A stretch of DNA of 64,000 nucleotides from Bacteroidaceae bacterium (GTDB lineage: Bacteria > Bacteroidota > Bacteroidia > Bacteroidales > Bacteroidaceae): contig JAFXEF010000053.1 in assembly GCA_017520935.1 (NCBI GenBank), positions 1-64,000 on the forward strand, given 5' to 3'. Positions 34,954 through 43,817 of the stretch are shown here, piece by piece; position 1 is the first letter of the stretch; every line of letters begins with the position of its first letter. Made by a program: the position numbers and the translations under genes. Below the pieces are notes generated by a model. It worked only from the letters and a program-made list of their open reading frames with translations. It searched no databases and was not told where the DNA came from.

Positions 34954-36471
34954 CTATTGCTCCGGCCAGTTGACGAGGTATATTTGCTCGGTGGCGCGGG
35001 TGAAAGCGGTGTAGAGCCAGCGGTAGTAGTCGATGGTGGAGGCATCGGGCGGAAGGTAGCCCTGATCGAGATAGACACAGCTCCACTGGCCACCCTGCGC
35101 CTTGTGACAGGTGACGGCATAGGCATACTTGACCTGCAGGGCATTGAAGTGGGGGTCTTCGCGCAGCAGCTTGTAACGTTCCTTCTTCTGTGCGACATGG
35201 GCGTAGTCCTCCATGACGCCCTCGAAGAGGCGGTCGCTCTCCTCACGGGTAAGGGCAGGCGACTCGGAGTGGAGAGTGTCGAGCAGGATGGTGGCCTCGA
35301 GCTCGTAGTCGTCGTAGTCGGGGAAGGTAAGCAGCACATCGGCAAAGCGGAAGCCGTAGAGCTCGCGCGTGCGACGCACACGGCGCACCACCGCTATGTC
35401 GCCGTTGGCGATGAAGGAGAGAGGAGGGGAAGAGGGAAGGGGGGCGAGGGAAGCGTTGCCATCCGGACGGCCAACGCCTAACTCTTCACTCTTCCCTGTT
35501 CCCTCTTCCCTCTTCGCCTCTCTCAACTCTTTCTCTATCCAATAGTAGTTGTTCTTCACTATCATGAGGCGGTCGCCAGTGTTGAGCTCGTCTTCGCGGT
35601 CGAGAATCATGTTGCGGATGCCGAGGTTGTAGATGTTGGCCCGCTTGTTGGAGCGGCAGATGACCATGCATTCGTCGGTGCCCCAACGGGAGTAGGAGGT
35701 GCTCAGCGAGTCGACCAGCTCGCTGCCGGCAATACGGACGACGTCGGGAAACCGAAAACTGAAGACTGAAGCCTGAGAGAACGACGGACTGAACTCGTTT
35801 TGCAGCTCAAGGAGCCTGCAGCGCACCATAGTGGCATTGTAGAGGATGCCCGACTCGGAGAGCTGGCGCATCACCTGCGTGAGGGTGGTCTCGAAGATTT
35901 CGAGGCCGTAGGCCGAAAGCAGCGAGGGCGAGAGGGCGGGACTCTCCTCCTCGCCTACGGGAGGCAGCTGGGCGGTGTCGCCCATGAGCATCAGACGGCA
36001 TCCCTCGCCGGAGTAGACATACTGGACGAGGTCGTCGAGCAGGCGACCTGTACCAAAGATTGAGGAGAGGCCTTCGTTGGATATCATGGAGGCCTCATCA
36101 ACGATGAAGAGGGTATGCTTGGAGAGGTTTACGTTGAGCGAGAAGGAACTGTCGTCGGTAATTGACTTCTGACGGTAGATGCGCTTGTGGATGGTGTAGG
36201 CAGGGAACCCCGAGTAGGACGAGAAGACCTTGGCCGCACGCCCCGTGGGAGCCATGAGCACGACGGGCTGGCGCAGCTGGGCAAGTGTCCTGACAAGGGC
36301 ACCCACAAGGGTGGTTTTTCCAGTACCGGCATAGCCACGCAGAAGAAACAGCTCCATGCCTCGGCGCGACATGAGGAACTCGCCCATGAGGTTGATGGCC
36401 TCGGACTGCTCGCCGGTGGGGGGGAAAGCGAGATTTTCGCGTATTTTGGTACTTAGAAAACTATTTATCAT
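34954..36471 (-). CDS. RecD-like superfamily 1 DNA helicase with spacer-like inserts
   Basis: 505 residues. Motif I is GYAGTGKTT at residues about 46-54, motif II FIVDEASM, then LMLMGDTAQLPPVGE. Later motifs include MVICRSNKRANIYN and YAYAVTCHKAQGGQW, and the protein ends LYTAFTRATEQIYLVNWPEQ. It unwinds DNA 5'-3' in RecD2/Dda-like enzymes. About 35 residues with low complexity (REEGTGKSEELGVGR, then LAPLPSSPPLS) sit between a 'YYWIEKE' strand and FIANGDIAVV. At DNA level they include the CTTCCCTGTTCCCTCTTCCC spacer repeat. A second suspicious stretch is FSPSFSQASVFSFRF. Both may be surface loops. Confidence 0.88.
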   Translation of the reverse strand: MINSFLSTKIRENLAFPPTGEQSEAINLMGEFLMSRRGMELFLLRGYAGTGKTTLVGALVRTLAQLRQPVVLMAPTGRAAKVFSSYSGFPAYTIHKRIYRQKSITDDSSFSLNVNLSKHTLFIVDEASMISNEGLSSIFGTGRLLDDLVQYVYSGEGCRLMLMGDTAQLPPVGEEESPALSPSLLSAYGLEIFETTLTQVMRQLSESGILYNATMVRCRLLELQNEFSPSFSQASVFSFRFPDVVRIAGSELVDSLSTSYSRWGTDECMVICRSNKRANIYNLGIRNMILDREDELNTGDRLMIVKNNYYWIEKELREAKREEGTGKSEELGVGRPDGNASLAPLPSSPPLSFIANGDIAVVRRVRRTRELYGFRFADVLLTFPDYDDYELEATILLDTLHSESPALTREESDRLFEGVMEDYAHVAQKKERYKLLREDPHFNALQVKYAYAVTCHKAQGGQWSCVYLDQGYLPPDASTIDYYRWLYTAFTRATEQIYLVNWPEQ

Positions 36472-36524
36472 CTACCTTAGAAGAAAAAAATGGATTATTT
36501 ATAGTATTTTCAAACTATTTGTCT

Positions 36525-36532
36525 TACTTTTG
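36525..36532 (+). promoter_or_regulatory. Possible -7 box upstream of the pilin-like gene
   Basis: TACTTTTG matches TAnnTTTG and lies 34 bp before the start codon. A -33 TTG is not evident. Confidence 0.4.
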
Positions 36533-36565
36533 CAGCACGAAATTAATCAAATAAATCATATAAAC

Positions 36566-37306
36566 ATGAAAAAAGTAGTAAATATTGTTTTATTAGTGTG
36601 CGTATGCGGCCTCGCATACATCTGCGTAGGCAGCATCATGGGCACTATCAACTTTGGTAAGGAACGCGAAGCGAGAGAGAAGCAAATCATCGCCCGCTTG
36701 ATTGACATCCGTACCGCACAGGTGGCATTCCGTGACCAGAATATGGGTCAGTACACCGACAACTTTGACGAGCTGATTGCCTTCGTGAAGAACGACAGCC
36801 TCCCCTTCGTAAGAAAGGTGGGTGAGCTTACTGACAAGCAACTCGAGGACGGCCTCACCGAGAGCAAGGCCATGCAGCTTATTGATGATGCCCGCAAAGC
36901 TAAGCCGGCACAGGCCAAGAAGAAATGGCAAGAAGCAGAGAAGGCCGGCCTGGTAAAGTTGGGTAAAGACGGACAGGTAGAGGAGTATATCTTCAGCCGC
37001 GACACCATGTGGGTGTTGGCACTCGACACACTGTATCCGAAAGGCTTCAACATCGACTCACTGCGCTACGTACCCTTCGGCAATGGTGCCGAGTTTGAGT
37101 TGCGCACAGGTTGCGACTCAAGCAGCAAGTCGGGCAACAAGCTCTATCTCTTCGAGGCCAAGACTCCGTACAGGGCATACCTCGAGGGTATCAACAGGGA
37201 TGAGCTGAACAACCTCATCGACCTGCAGCTGGAGCTCGGCCGCTATCCGGGTCTGAAGGTAGGTGATGCCGAGGTAGGTAACAACAACGCCGGTAACTGG
37301 GAGTAA
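36566..37306 (+). CDS. Membrane-anchored protein of unknown function, pseudopilin-like N-terminus
   Basis: 246 residues from MKKVVNIVLLVCVCGLAYIC. A single N-terminal helix is followed at once by a long charged helix (REAREKQIIARLIDIRTAQV) and an ordered periplasmic domain. This plan resembles pseudopilin or TPR-less anchored proteins, but no cleavage motif GxxxE is present. A Lys-rich helix lies at about 115-145. I do not recognise a named family. It stands first in a run with DUF3822 and RsmD genes. Confidence 0.65.
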   Translation: MKKVVNIVLLVCVCGLAYICVGSIMGTINFGKEREAREKQIIARLIDIRTAQVAFRDQNMGQYTDNFDELIAFVKNDSLPFVRKVGELTDKQLEDGLTESKAMQLIDDARKAKPAQAKKKWQEAEKAGLVKLGKDGQVEEYIFSRDTMWVLALDTLYPKGFNIDSLRYVPFGNGAEFELRTGCDSSSKSGNKLYLFEAKTPYRAYLEGINRDELNNLIDLQLELGRYPGLKVGDAEVGNNNAGNWE

Positions 37307-37344
37307 TCAAAACGAACCGAAGGAATAGAACATAGACTTTTATT

Positions 37345-38157
37345 GTGATTGATTTCAACCACACCAAGCAATACACACTATCCATCCGTCTGAGTACGGA
37401 TGGATTTTGTTTTGCGGCACACAACCCCCAAGCCGAGGAGCAGTATGCCTACCAGCCATACGGCATTGACCCCGCGAAATCGCTGACGGCAAACCTCAAA
37501 GCCGCCATACAGGAGACCGAGATGCTGAAGCACAGCTACGGCAAGGTCAACGTAATAGTGGCCAATGCCGACTACACCATCGTGCCTAAGGAATACTACG
37601 ACGAATCGTATGAGCGGGAGCTGTATGTGCAGAACTTTGCACAGCTGCCCGGAAGTACCGTCGTGATGCACAATCTCGTAGGCGAAGAACAAGCCGTGGT
37701 TCTCTTCGGCATAGAACGCCAGCTGCACCAGCTGCTCACGGAGCGCTACCCCAAGGCGCAGATATGCCCCTCCATCAGTGCGCTCATCAACTATGGTGTG
37801 GAGCACAGCTTTGCCAACGGACAGCGTTACTGCCTGGCACACCTGCGCAAGCGCAACATCGACCTGCTATGCTTTGCCAATGGCGCACCGCTCTTCATCA
37901 ACACCTTCAGCAACCGCAACACTGCCGACACGCTATACTTCGTGCTCAACTGCTGGCAGATGCTGGGTCTGTCGCAAACCGATGACACCCTGCACCTCGC
38001 AGGCTATGCACGCAACGCCAAGGAGCTGACCAAGGAGCTGGAGAGATTCATAGAGCATATACACACCATACATCCCGCCGAAGAGTTCCACTCCACGGAG
38101 CTGGCACGCATAGGCGATATACCCTTCGACCTTCAAGCCCTCATAGCATGCGAGTAA
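37345..38157 (+). CDS. DUF3822-family protein
   Basis: 270 residues, GTG start. The sequence begins with a beta-rich stretch (HTKQYTLSIRLSTDGFCFAA) and later has VNVIVANADYTIVPKEYYDE and LLCFANGAPLFINTFSNRNT. This gene is kept next to rsmD in many Bacteroidota, and an actin-like (ASKHA) fold is likely from that pattern. Its function is unknown. It overlaps rsmD by 10 bp, so a link with 16S rRNA methylation or with co-translation is possible but unproved. Confidence 0.8.
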   Translation: MIDFNHTKQYTLSIRLSTDGFCFAAHNPQAEEQYAYQPYGIDPAKSLTANLKAAIQETEMLKHSYGKVNVIVANADYTIVPKEYYDESYERELYVQNFAQLPGSTVVMHNLVGEEQAVVLFGIERQLHQLLTERYPKAQICPSISALINYGVEHSFANGQRYCLAHLRKRNIDLLCFANGAPLFINTFSNRNTADTLYFVLNCWQMLGLSQTDDTLHLAGYARNAKELTKELERFIEHIHTIHPAEEFHSTELARIGDIPFDLQALIACE

Positions 38158-38720
38158 TCAGCGGGAAATATAAACGACGCACCTTCGAGGTGCCACGTTC
38201 CTTCAAGGCACGCCCCACCACAGACTTTGCCAAGGAAAACCTCTTCAACGTGCTCACCAATCTTATCGACTTCGAGGAGTGTGCCAATGTGCTCGACCTC
38301 TTTGCCGGCACAGGCAGCATCAGCCTGGAGTTCGTCTCGCGCGGATGTGGGCGCGTTGTCTCTGTAGAGCGCGAACCCTCGCACCACGCCTTTATATATA
38401 AGGTAAAAGAGCAGCTGAAAGAGACCAACTGGTTGCCGCTGCGCACCGACGTGTTCCGCTACATAGAACGGTGTCACGACAGCTTCGACCTCATCTTCGC
38501 CGACCCACCCTATGCACTGACCCGCCTGGCCGAACTGCCCGACCTCATCCTCGGTGGTGGGCTGCTCGCCCCCGACGGACTACTCGTGCTGGAGCACGGC
38601 AAAGAGCATAACTTTGCCTCACACCCCCAATTTATACAGGAGCGCATCTACGGTAGCGTACATTTCAGCTTCTTCGGTACAAAGCAGGAAGAGCAGCAAG
38701 AGCAAGCAGAGGAGGAGTAA
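38148..38720 (+). CDS. rsmD: 16S rRNA (guanine966-N2)-methyltransferase
   Basis: 190 residues. RsmD methylates G966 in 16S rRNA of the small subunit. It has MRVISGKYKRRTFEVP and RPTTDFAKENLFNVLTN at the start, the SAM-binding VLDLFAGTGSISLE, and the catalytic FADPPYALTRL (DPPY motif). The length fits. The end carries a glutamate/glutamine-rich tail. It is the third gene of the run after the pilin-like and DUF3822 genes, and convergent with the cardiolipin synthase gene without a gap. Confidence 0.95.
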   Translation: MRVISGKYKRRTFEVPRSFKARPTTDFAKENLFNVLTNLIDFEECANVLDLFAGTGSISLEFVSRGCGRVVSVEREPSHHAFIYKVKEQLKETNWLPLRTDVFRYIERCHDSFDLIFADPPYALTRLAELPDLILGGGLLAPDGLLVLEHGKEHNFASHPQFIQERIYGSVHFSFFGTKQEEQQEQAEEE

Positions 38721-40160
38721 TCACAGCAACGGCGAGAGCAGCCTCACGAGCGACTCCCAGAAGCGGTTCCACAAAGGACGCTTGCGCCACTCCTCGGCAA
38801 TAATGCGCGACGAGCACTTCAGGTCAGCCATGAAGATGCGCTTCATATCCTTCACCACTACGGGGTCGTAGATGAAGGCATTGATTTCAAAGTTGTGCTC
38901 GAAGCTGCGGAAATCAAAGTTCGTAGAACCTACCGTAACAAAATTGTCATCGGCCAACATCACCTTAGCGTGCAGATAGCCCGCTTCGTACTGGTATATC
39001 TTGACACCGGCAGTCATCACCTCCTTATAGTAAGAGTGCGAGGCAAGGTCGGCCAGGAGGCTGTCGCCATGGCGTGGCACCATGAGGCGCACATCTACAC
39101 CGGCCAATGCCGCATTGCGCAAGGCTGTGAGTATAGGCTCGGTAGGCAAGAAATAGGGTGTCTGTATATAAAGGTAGTGGCGGCTCTGACATATCACCTG
39201 CAGCATGCCCTGCATGATTGTCTTCCACTCGCCCATAGGATAGGAGGTCACTATCTGCATATCGGTAGTGCCCTGCTGCAGCACCTTGGGGAAGCAATTT
39301 CCATCGCTCACCAACACACGTGAAGCATAGTACCAATCGACAAAGAAAGAGGTCTGCAAAGCATTGGCAGCCATACCATCGATACGGATATGCGTGTCGC
39401 GCCAGTGCCCCCAAGCCACCCCCTTGTAGTAGCGCTCAGCCACATTCATGCCGCCAATGTAGCCCACCTTGCCGTCAATCACCACCACCTTACGGTGGTT
39501 GCGGTAGTTGGCACGCTTGGCCAGTGCGGCAAACTTCACCTCACCAAACGGGTATACCTCAATGCCTGCCTCCTTCATGGCACGGAAGAAACGGTTCCTA
39601 ACCCTCCAGGAGCCCACATCATCGTAGAGCAGGCGCACCTTGATGCCCTGCCGCGCCTTGTCGATAAGCGCATCGCGCAGCAAGCGACCCACAGCATCGT
39701 CCATGAATATATAGAACTGCACGTGTATATGCTGCTTGGCCGATGCGATAGTGCACAGCAGGTCGTGCAACATGGAGGGAAAATCCGTAAACGTAGTTAC
39801 CTTATTGGCCGGCAAGAGGTACGACTGGTTGGCATGCCGCATCATGCGCACCAACTTCTCATAGGGAGAAGGTGGTGCGGGCACGGCATAGTCCTTATAG
39901 TTGAGCAGTGCCTCCTTGAGCAACTTCGACAAGCTACGCTTGCCTATCACCTTCTCTTGCCGCATATCCATGCCGAAGAACACATACAACACGAAACCGA
40001 TAACGGGCAGGAACACCAGCACCATCACCCAGGCCAGCGTCTTCACCGGATTGCGGTTCTCTGTGATAACCACAAAAATGGTGCCCACCCAAATGATGAC
40101 AAACAGCACCTCGAGCACAAGGGCAAACAGCGTATCAGATGTCGTCAGCAAAGGAAACAT
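38721..40160 (-). CDS. cls: Cardiolipin synthase
   Basis: 479 residues. Two N-terminal helices (TLFALVLEVLFVIIWVGTIF; WVMVLVFLPVIGFVLYVFF) anchor it in the membrane. Two PLD motifs follow: HRKVVVIDGKVGYIGGMN and HAKVMLADDNFVTVGSTNFD, each with HxK(x)4D. The enzyme joins two phosphatidylglycerols to cardiolipin. Length matches ClsA-type enzymes (about 480). It is convergent with rsmD, and its promoter region faces a histone-like gene terminator. Confidence 0.94.
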   Translation of the reverse strand: MFPLLTTSDTLFALVLEVLFVIIWVGTIFVVITENRNPVKTLAWVMVLVFLPVIGFVLYVFFGMDMRQEKVIGKRSLSKLLKEALLNYKDYAVPAPPSPYEKLVRMMRHANQSYLLPANKVTTFTDFPSMLHDLLCTIASAKQHIHVQFYIFMDDAVGRLLRDALIDKARQGIKVRLLYDDVGSWRVRNRFFRAMKEAGIEVYPFGEVKFAALAKRANYRNHRKVVVIDGKVGYIGGMNVAERYYKGVAWGHWRDTHIRIDGMAANALQTSFFVDWYYASRVLVSDGNCFPKVLQQGTTDMQIVTSYPMGEWKTIMQGMLQVICQSRHYLYIQTPYFLPTEPILTALRNAALAGVDVRLMVPRHGDSLLADLASHSYYKEVMTAGVKIYQYEAGYLHAKVMLADDNFVTVGSTNFDFRSFEHNFEINAFIYDPVVVKDMKRIFMADLKCSSRIIAEEWRKRPLWNRFWESLVRLLSPLL

Positions 40161-40312
40161 ATCATTCGAAGGCTAATGTCATGCCAAAGTTAACCATTCT
40201 ATCCTGTTTTACAACCTTATCGAGATAAATTATAACATATATTTACTAAAAAGTGCAATCCACACCTTATCTACGATGCAATCCTAACTGATCCCTATAT
40301 ACTATAAACAAC

Positions 40313-40345
40313 AAAAAAACCACTGACACCGTTCGGTATCAATGG
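40313..40345 (-). terminator. Terminator of the histone H1-like gene
   Basis: CCATTGATACCG/CGGTGTCAGTGG (minus strand) with a tight loop is followed by TTTTTTTG. It lies 28 bp after the stop codon. Confidence 0.8.
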
Positions 40346-40373
40346 CCTTTTTCAAATGATGCTGAGCTATCAA

Positions 40374-40547
40374 TTACTTCGCAGCCTCGAGAGAAGCCTT
40401 ACGGAACTCCTTCATCATCTTCTCCAACTCGAGAGAAGCCTTACGAGCACGTGTACCAGCAGCCTTGTTTCCCTTTTCTACTTGGAGAGCTGCATCAGTA
40501 GCGAAAGCAGCATACTTTTCCTGAATTTTTTCAACGAGTTCTTTCAT
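40374..40547 (-). CDS. Histone H1-like small basic protein
   Basis: 57 residues. The sequence starts MKELVEKIQEKYAAFATDAA and goes on with KGNKAAGTRARKASLELEKM and KEFRKASLEAAK. Lysine/alanine-rich helices and no membrane segment fit the Hc1-like histone H1 homologues found in Bacteroidota, which bind DNA non-specifically. The ATG at 40547 is preceded by an A-rich stretch and followed by a perfect small frame with a terminator. The 'AAGGCTTCTCTCGAG' stretch occurs twice in the DNA, at KASLE. Confidence 0.85.
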   Translation of the reverse strand: MKELVEKIQEKYAAFATDAALQVEKGNKAAGTRARKASLELEKMMKEFRKASLEAAK

Positions 40548-40648
40548 TTTCTTTAGAGTTTAATTGATTACGGATGCAAATATAATAAAAATCAAACCAT
40601 TGCAAGCATTTTTGAAAAAAAAATCCTAAAAAGTCTCGTTTTTTTTCT

Positions 40649-43600
40649 CTACATGGGGCCAAAACCGCCGCCAGGGCCGCCAAAACCACCTCCCATAGGC
40701 CTTCCACCGCCACGCATAGGCATCTCGCCACGACCACCTTCGAGGCCGCCACCGCGCATCTGACCGCGTGACTCCCTGTCACCAAAGAGGTTGAGACGAT
40801 AGATGAAATGTACCATGAAATAGCTGTTGATGGTGTTGTACTGCGTATCACTGCGCATCGTGGCATTGATGACGCGGCTCACATTACTCTGCTGACCGAG
40901 GATATCGTAGAACTGCACGCTCACGGTTGCTGCATTCTGCGCCAAGAAGCTCTTCGAAATCTGGGCGTTCCAGATGAGCTCGTCGGTATTGAATTCGGGG
41001 TCGCTATATCCTCGACGACTGTTCATGCCGATATCTGACGACACCTTCAGATTCCACCAAGGCAAGTTGATATTGGTCGACGGGCCATAGGAGAAGGAGT
41101 ATGTATCTCGATTGGCCGTAGGCTGCAAGCTGTTTCGGGCACGATTGTAGTTGAGCGAGCCATGCAACGTCACCTCAAACCAATCGTTCTGATAGGTTCC
41201 GGTCAGACGTTCCGAAAGAGTAACTGATCGAGTAGCCGACAGAGGGAACTCGCCCGAAGCAGAGGCTGTACGCACATAGCCCTCCTGATAGCTATAACGA
41301 GCATTGGTAGATGAGCTCACCTTGTAATGCTGGTTGGGCAAAGCGGTATTATAGGCTATGCCGGCATTGGCGTTCCAGTTGCTCCACCAACCGTCGAGGT
41401 TGGTAGGTTGCGAAATACGTCCACCCGTTTCTTCATTATAAGTAATCTTGTTGACAATGCTGTTGAGCGTACTTCCCATACCGATATTGGCCGAGATATT
41501 CTGCAGACGGTCTACATTGAAGTCCTGGAAACGCACGTTAAGATTGTTGTTGAAAGTAGGTTTCAGTCCTGGATTACCCATCGTGATGTTCAGCGGATTG
41601 CTGTCGTCGGTAATGGGGAGCAGGTCGGTCATCGAAGGCTGGCTGCTGCGACCACGGTAATTGATGCGCAAGCTGCGCTGCTTACTCCAGCGGTAGCGGA
41701 AGTTCATTGTGGGGGTGAAGTTGAAGACCGTACGCACGGTATCGATATCGTGCCCCATATACTCATAATTCATCTTACTTCGTTGCGGGAGCAATGAGAA
41801 GCCCACATTCATATTATACTTCTCGCGGATGAAACGAAGCTGAGCTGTAATATCGTGGTCGAAGTTCTCGTAAGTAGCAAAGCGGCTCAGTTCCTCGCTC
41901 CAGTAACGCTCGTAGTCATCAGGAAGCACCCAGTCGGGGAGCTGCCAATCTTCCAAGTTATCAGGCAAGTCAAAGGTTGAGCGCTTGCTGTCGTTGTAAC
42001 GATAACTGAACTGATAGCTCAACTGTAGGAAAGTAGCCTCCCACAACGGTTCGCTCCACATAGCACGCGCATTGTAGTTATAAGTCTTCGACGGAGTGGT
42101 GTTGTACCTATTGATGGTAGACACACTGTCGTTGCGCTGATAGAAACGGGTAAACGAAGTAGAACTCGAGTAGTTCTCGCTGGTAGTGTATCCGCCGGCA
42201 ATACGCAAGGTCAGATTACGTCCCTTATTGCCAAAGCGACGGTTGAACTGCAGGTTTCCGTTCACCGAGGTATTCTCACTACCACCTGCCGACTGACGAC
42301 TGTTGTAGTTGATACGGCTATCATAAAGCGTATCTACCCAAACATCATCCAGCGGGTCGTCAAACTCCTCTTTATCCAAGTCATTGAGTGTAGCATAAGG
42401 GTCTCTGTTGAACGTTGCAGAAAGACTCTCCGAAGAGTTTGCAGAGGTAGAGTGCGACACACCCGGACGGAACACGATGTTGGTCATCGTATCAGGATTC
42501 CATTCGAACCGCATATCGGCATTCAAGCTCAAATTATTATTCAAAGACAGACTCTTGCTATTAGAAAAGGAGTTGTCGCTGCCCTGCGTCAAGAAGGTCT
42601 CCGAGGCGGTCTGACTCTGCGAATCAGAGCTTCTATACGAGAAGCGCACATTACCTCCCAATGAATAGCGAGTCTTGTTCTTCTTCACCTCATCACCGAA
42701 GTTGCGTGCCATGGTGAAACCGCCCATAGAGCTCTGAGTCATGCCATTGCCACCGCCACGGCCACCACGGCCACCGCCACCAGGAAAGCCGTTGTCGTTC
42801 ACATTGTTCGTAGAGAGGATTACGGAATAGAACTCATTCTCCTTGAAACGATTGACCATACCCTTCACCGTATATAGGTTGTTGATATCGTAGGCGGTCT
42901 CTTGTGTGGGACGTCCGTAACCCAAATCAATATTTGAGAACCAGCCCTTCTTGGCATCATCTTTCACCGTCAGGTCGAGTACCAACTCCTCCTCGCCATC
43001 ATCAATGCCTGTTACCTCAGCGAGGTCACTTTTCTTCTCGTAGCTCTTGATTTTCTTCACCATATTGGCCGGCAGGTTCTTCATGGCGATAGACTTGTCG
43101 TTAGAAAAGAATTCCTTGCCATCAACCAAAATCTTACTCACTGTCTGTCCATTATAGGTCACCGTACCGTCATCGCCCACTTCATAGCCCGGGAGTTTAC
43201 GGATAAGCTCCTCCAAAGCCGACCCTTCGGGCACACGGAATGCCTCGGCATTAAATACCACCGTATCGTCCACGACCTGCACCTGTGCCATCTGAGCCTC
43301 TATGACAGCCTCCTTGAGCAGCAGAGCATCGGTCTTGAGACGTATCGAGTCGAACCGTACACGACGTGTTTCATCAGTCACAGTTAAGTTGCGAAACTCA
43401 TCGCCATAGCCCACGAATGATACCTTCAACAGATAGTTGCCTAATTTGAGGCGCTCCTCCATCTCGAAACGTCCCTTATCGTCCGTCGTGGCACCCGTCT
43501 GGAAACTACTGTCGGGCAATGCCAACAGCTGCACTGTAGCCGCTATCACGGGCTCGAATGTCTCATAATCAGTGACATCACCCGTCACTCTCACCTTTCT

Positions 43601-43666
43601 GTCCTGCGCCATTGAGCCACTCACGCCACACAACGCTACGACAAGCAGGAACAACAATTTCTTCAT
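40649..43666 (-). CDS. TonB-dependent-receptor-like outer-membrane protein with Gly-rich ends
   Basis: 1005 residues from MKKLLFLLVVALCGVSGSMA, a signal peptide; two earlier in-frame ATGs lie in the leader. A carboxypeptidase-regulatory-like domain (VTGDVTDYETFEPVIAATVQ) is followed by a plug domain (ALEELIRKLPGYEVGDDG; SKILVDGKEFFS). An OMP_b-brl-type barrel follows. Around residue 315 there is a Gly/Arg-rich loop (GGGGRGGRGGGNG). Where an aromatic barrel end is expected, the barrel-like MVHFIYRLNLFG is followed by an added tail (RGGGRPMGGGFGGPGGGFGP). Receptors of this type often carry outer barrel-like family labels and may not be TonB-driven. The cargo is unknown. Confidence 0.85.
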   Translation of the reverse strand: MKKLLFLLVVALCGVSGSMAQDRKVRVTGDVTDYETFEPVIAATVQLLALPDSSFQTGATTDDKGRFEMEERLKLGNYLLKVSFVGYGDEFRNLTVTDETRRVRFDSIRLKTDALLLKEAVIEAQMAQVQVVDDTVVFNAEAFRVPEGSALEELIRKLPGYEVGDDGTVTYNGQTVSKILVDGKEFFSNDKSIAMKNLPANMVKKIKSYEKKSDLAEVTGIDDGEEELVLDLTVKDDAKKGWFSNIDLGYGRPTQETAYDINNLYTVKGMVNRFKENEFYSVILSTNNVNDNGFPGGGGRGGRGGGNGMTQSSMGGFTMARNFGDEVKKNKTRYSLGGNVRFSYRSSDSQSQTASETFLTQGSDNSFSNSKSLSLNNNLSLNADMRFEWNPDTMTNIVFRPGVSHSTSANSSESLSATFNRDPYATLNDLDKEEFDDPLDDVWVDTLYDSRINYNSRQSAGGSENTSVNGNLQFNRRFGNKGRNLTLRIAGGYTTSENYSSSTSFTRFYQRNDSVSTINRYNTTPSKTYNYNARAMWSEPLWEATFLQLSYQFSYRYNDSKRSTFDLPDNLEDWQLPDWVLPDDYERYWSEELSRFATYENFDHDITAQLRFIREKYNMNVGFSLLPQRSKMNYEYMGHDIDTVRTVFNFTPTMNFRYRWSKQRSLRINYRGRSSQPSMTDLLPITDDSNPLNITMGNPGLKPTFNNNLNVRFQDFNVDRLQNISANIGMGSTLNSIVNKITYNEETGGRISQPTNLDGWWSNWNANAGIAYNTALPNQHYKVSSSTNARYSYQEGYVRTASASGEFPLSATRSVTLSERLTGTYQNDWFEVTLHGSLNYNRARNSLQPTANRDTYSFSYGPSTNINLPWWNLKVSSDIGMNSRRGYSDPEFNTDELIWNAQISKSFLAQNAATVSVQFYDILGQQSNVSRVINATMRSDTQYNTINSYFMVHFIYRLNLFGDRESRGQMRGGGLEGGRGEMPMRGGGRPMGGGFGGPGGGFGPM

Positions 43667-43791
43667 AACCTTATTATATATACTATATTTACTCATTTTA
43701 CAATCAACGATAATATGACTTTGACTCACAAAAAAGGTTTAAAAATACGCATAAAAGCGAAACGACATACCCATCCACCAAAAAAATACAC

Positions 43792-43799
43792 TAATTTTG
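43792..43799 (+). promoter_or_regulatory. Possible -7 box directly before aroB
   Basis: TAATTTTG is close to the aroB start (43818). It argues against a TTG start at 43797. A TTG is not seen at -33. Confidence 0.4.
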
Positions 43800-43817
43800 C
43801 AAAAATTTTCGATAAAG

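Noticed and set aside
43797..43817. TTG start for aroB
   Set aside because: Overlaps the likely -7 box; ATG at 43818 gives normal length.
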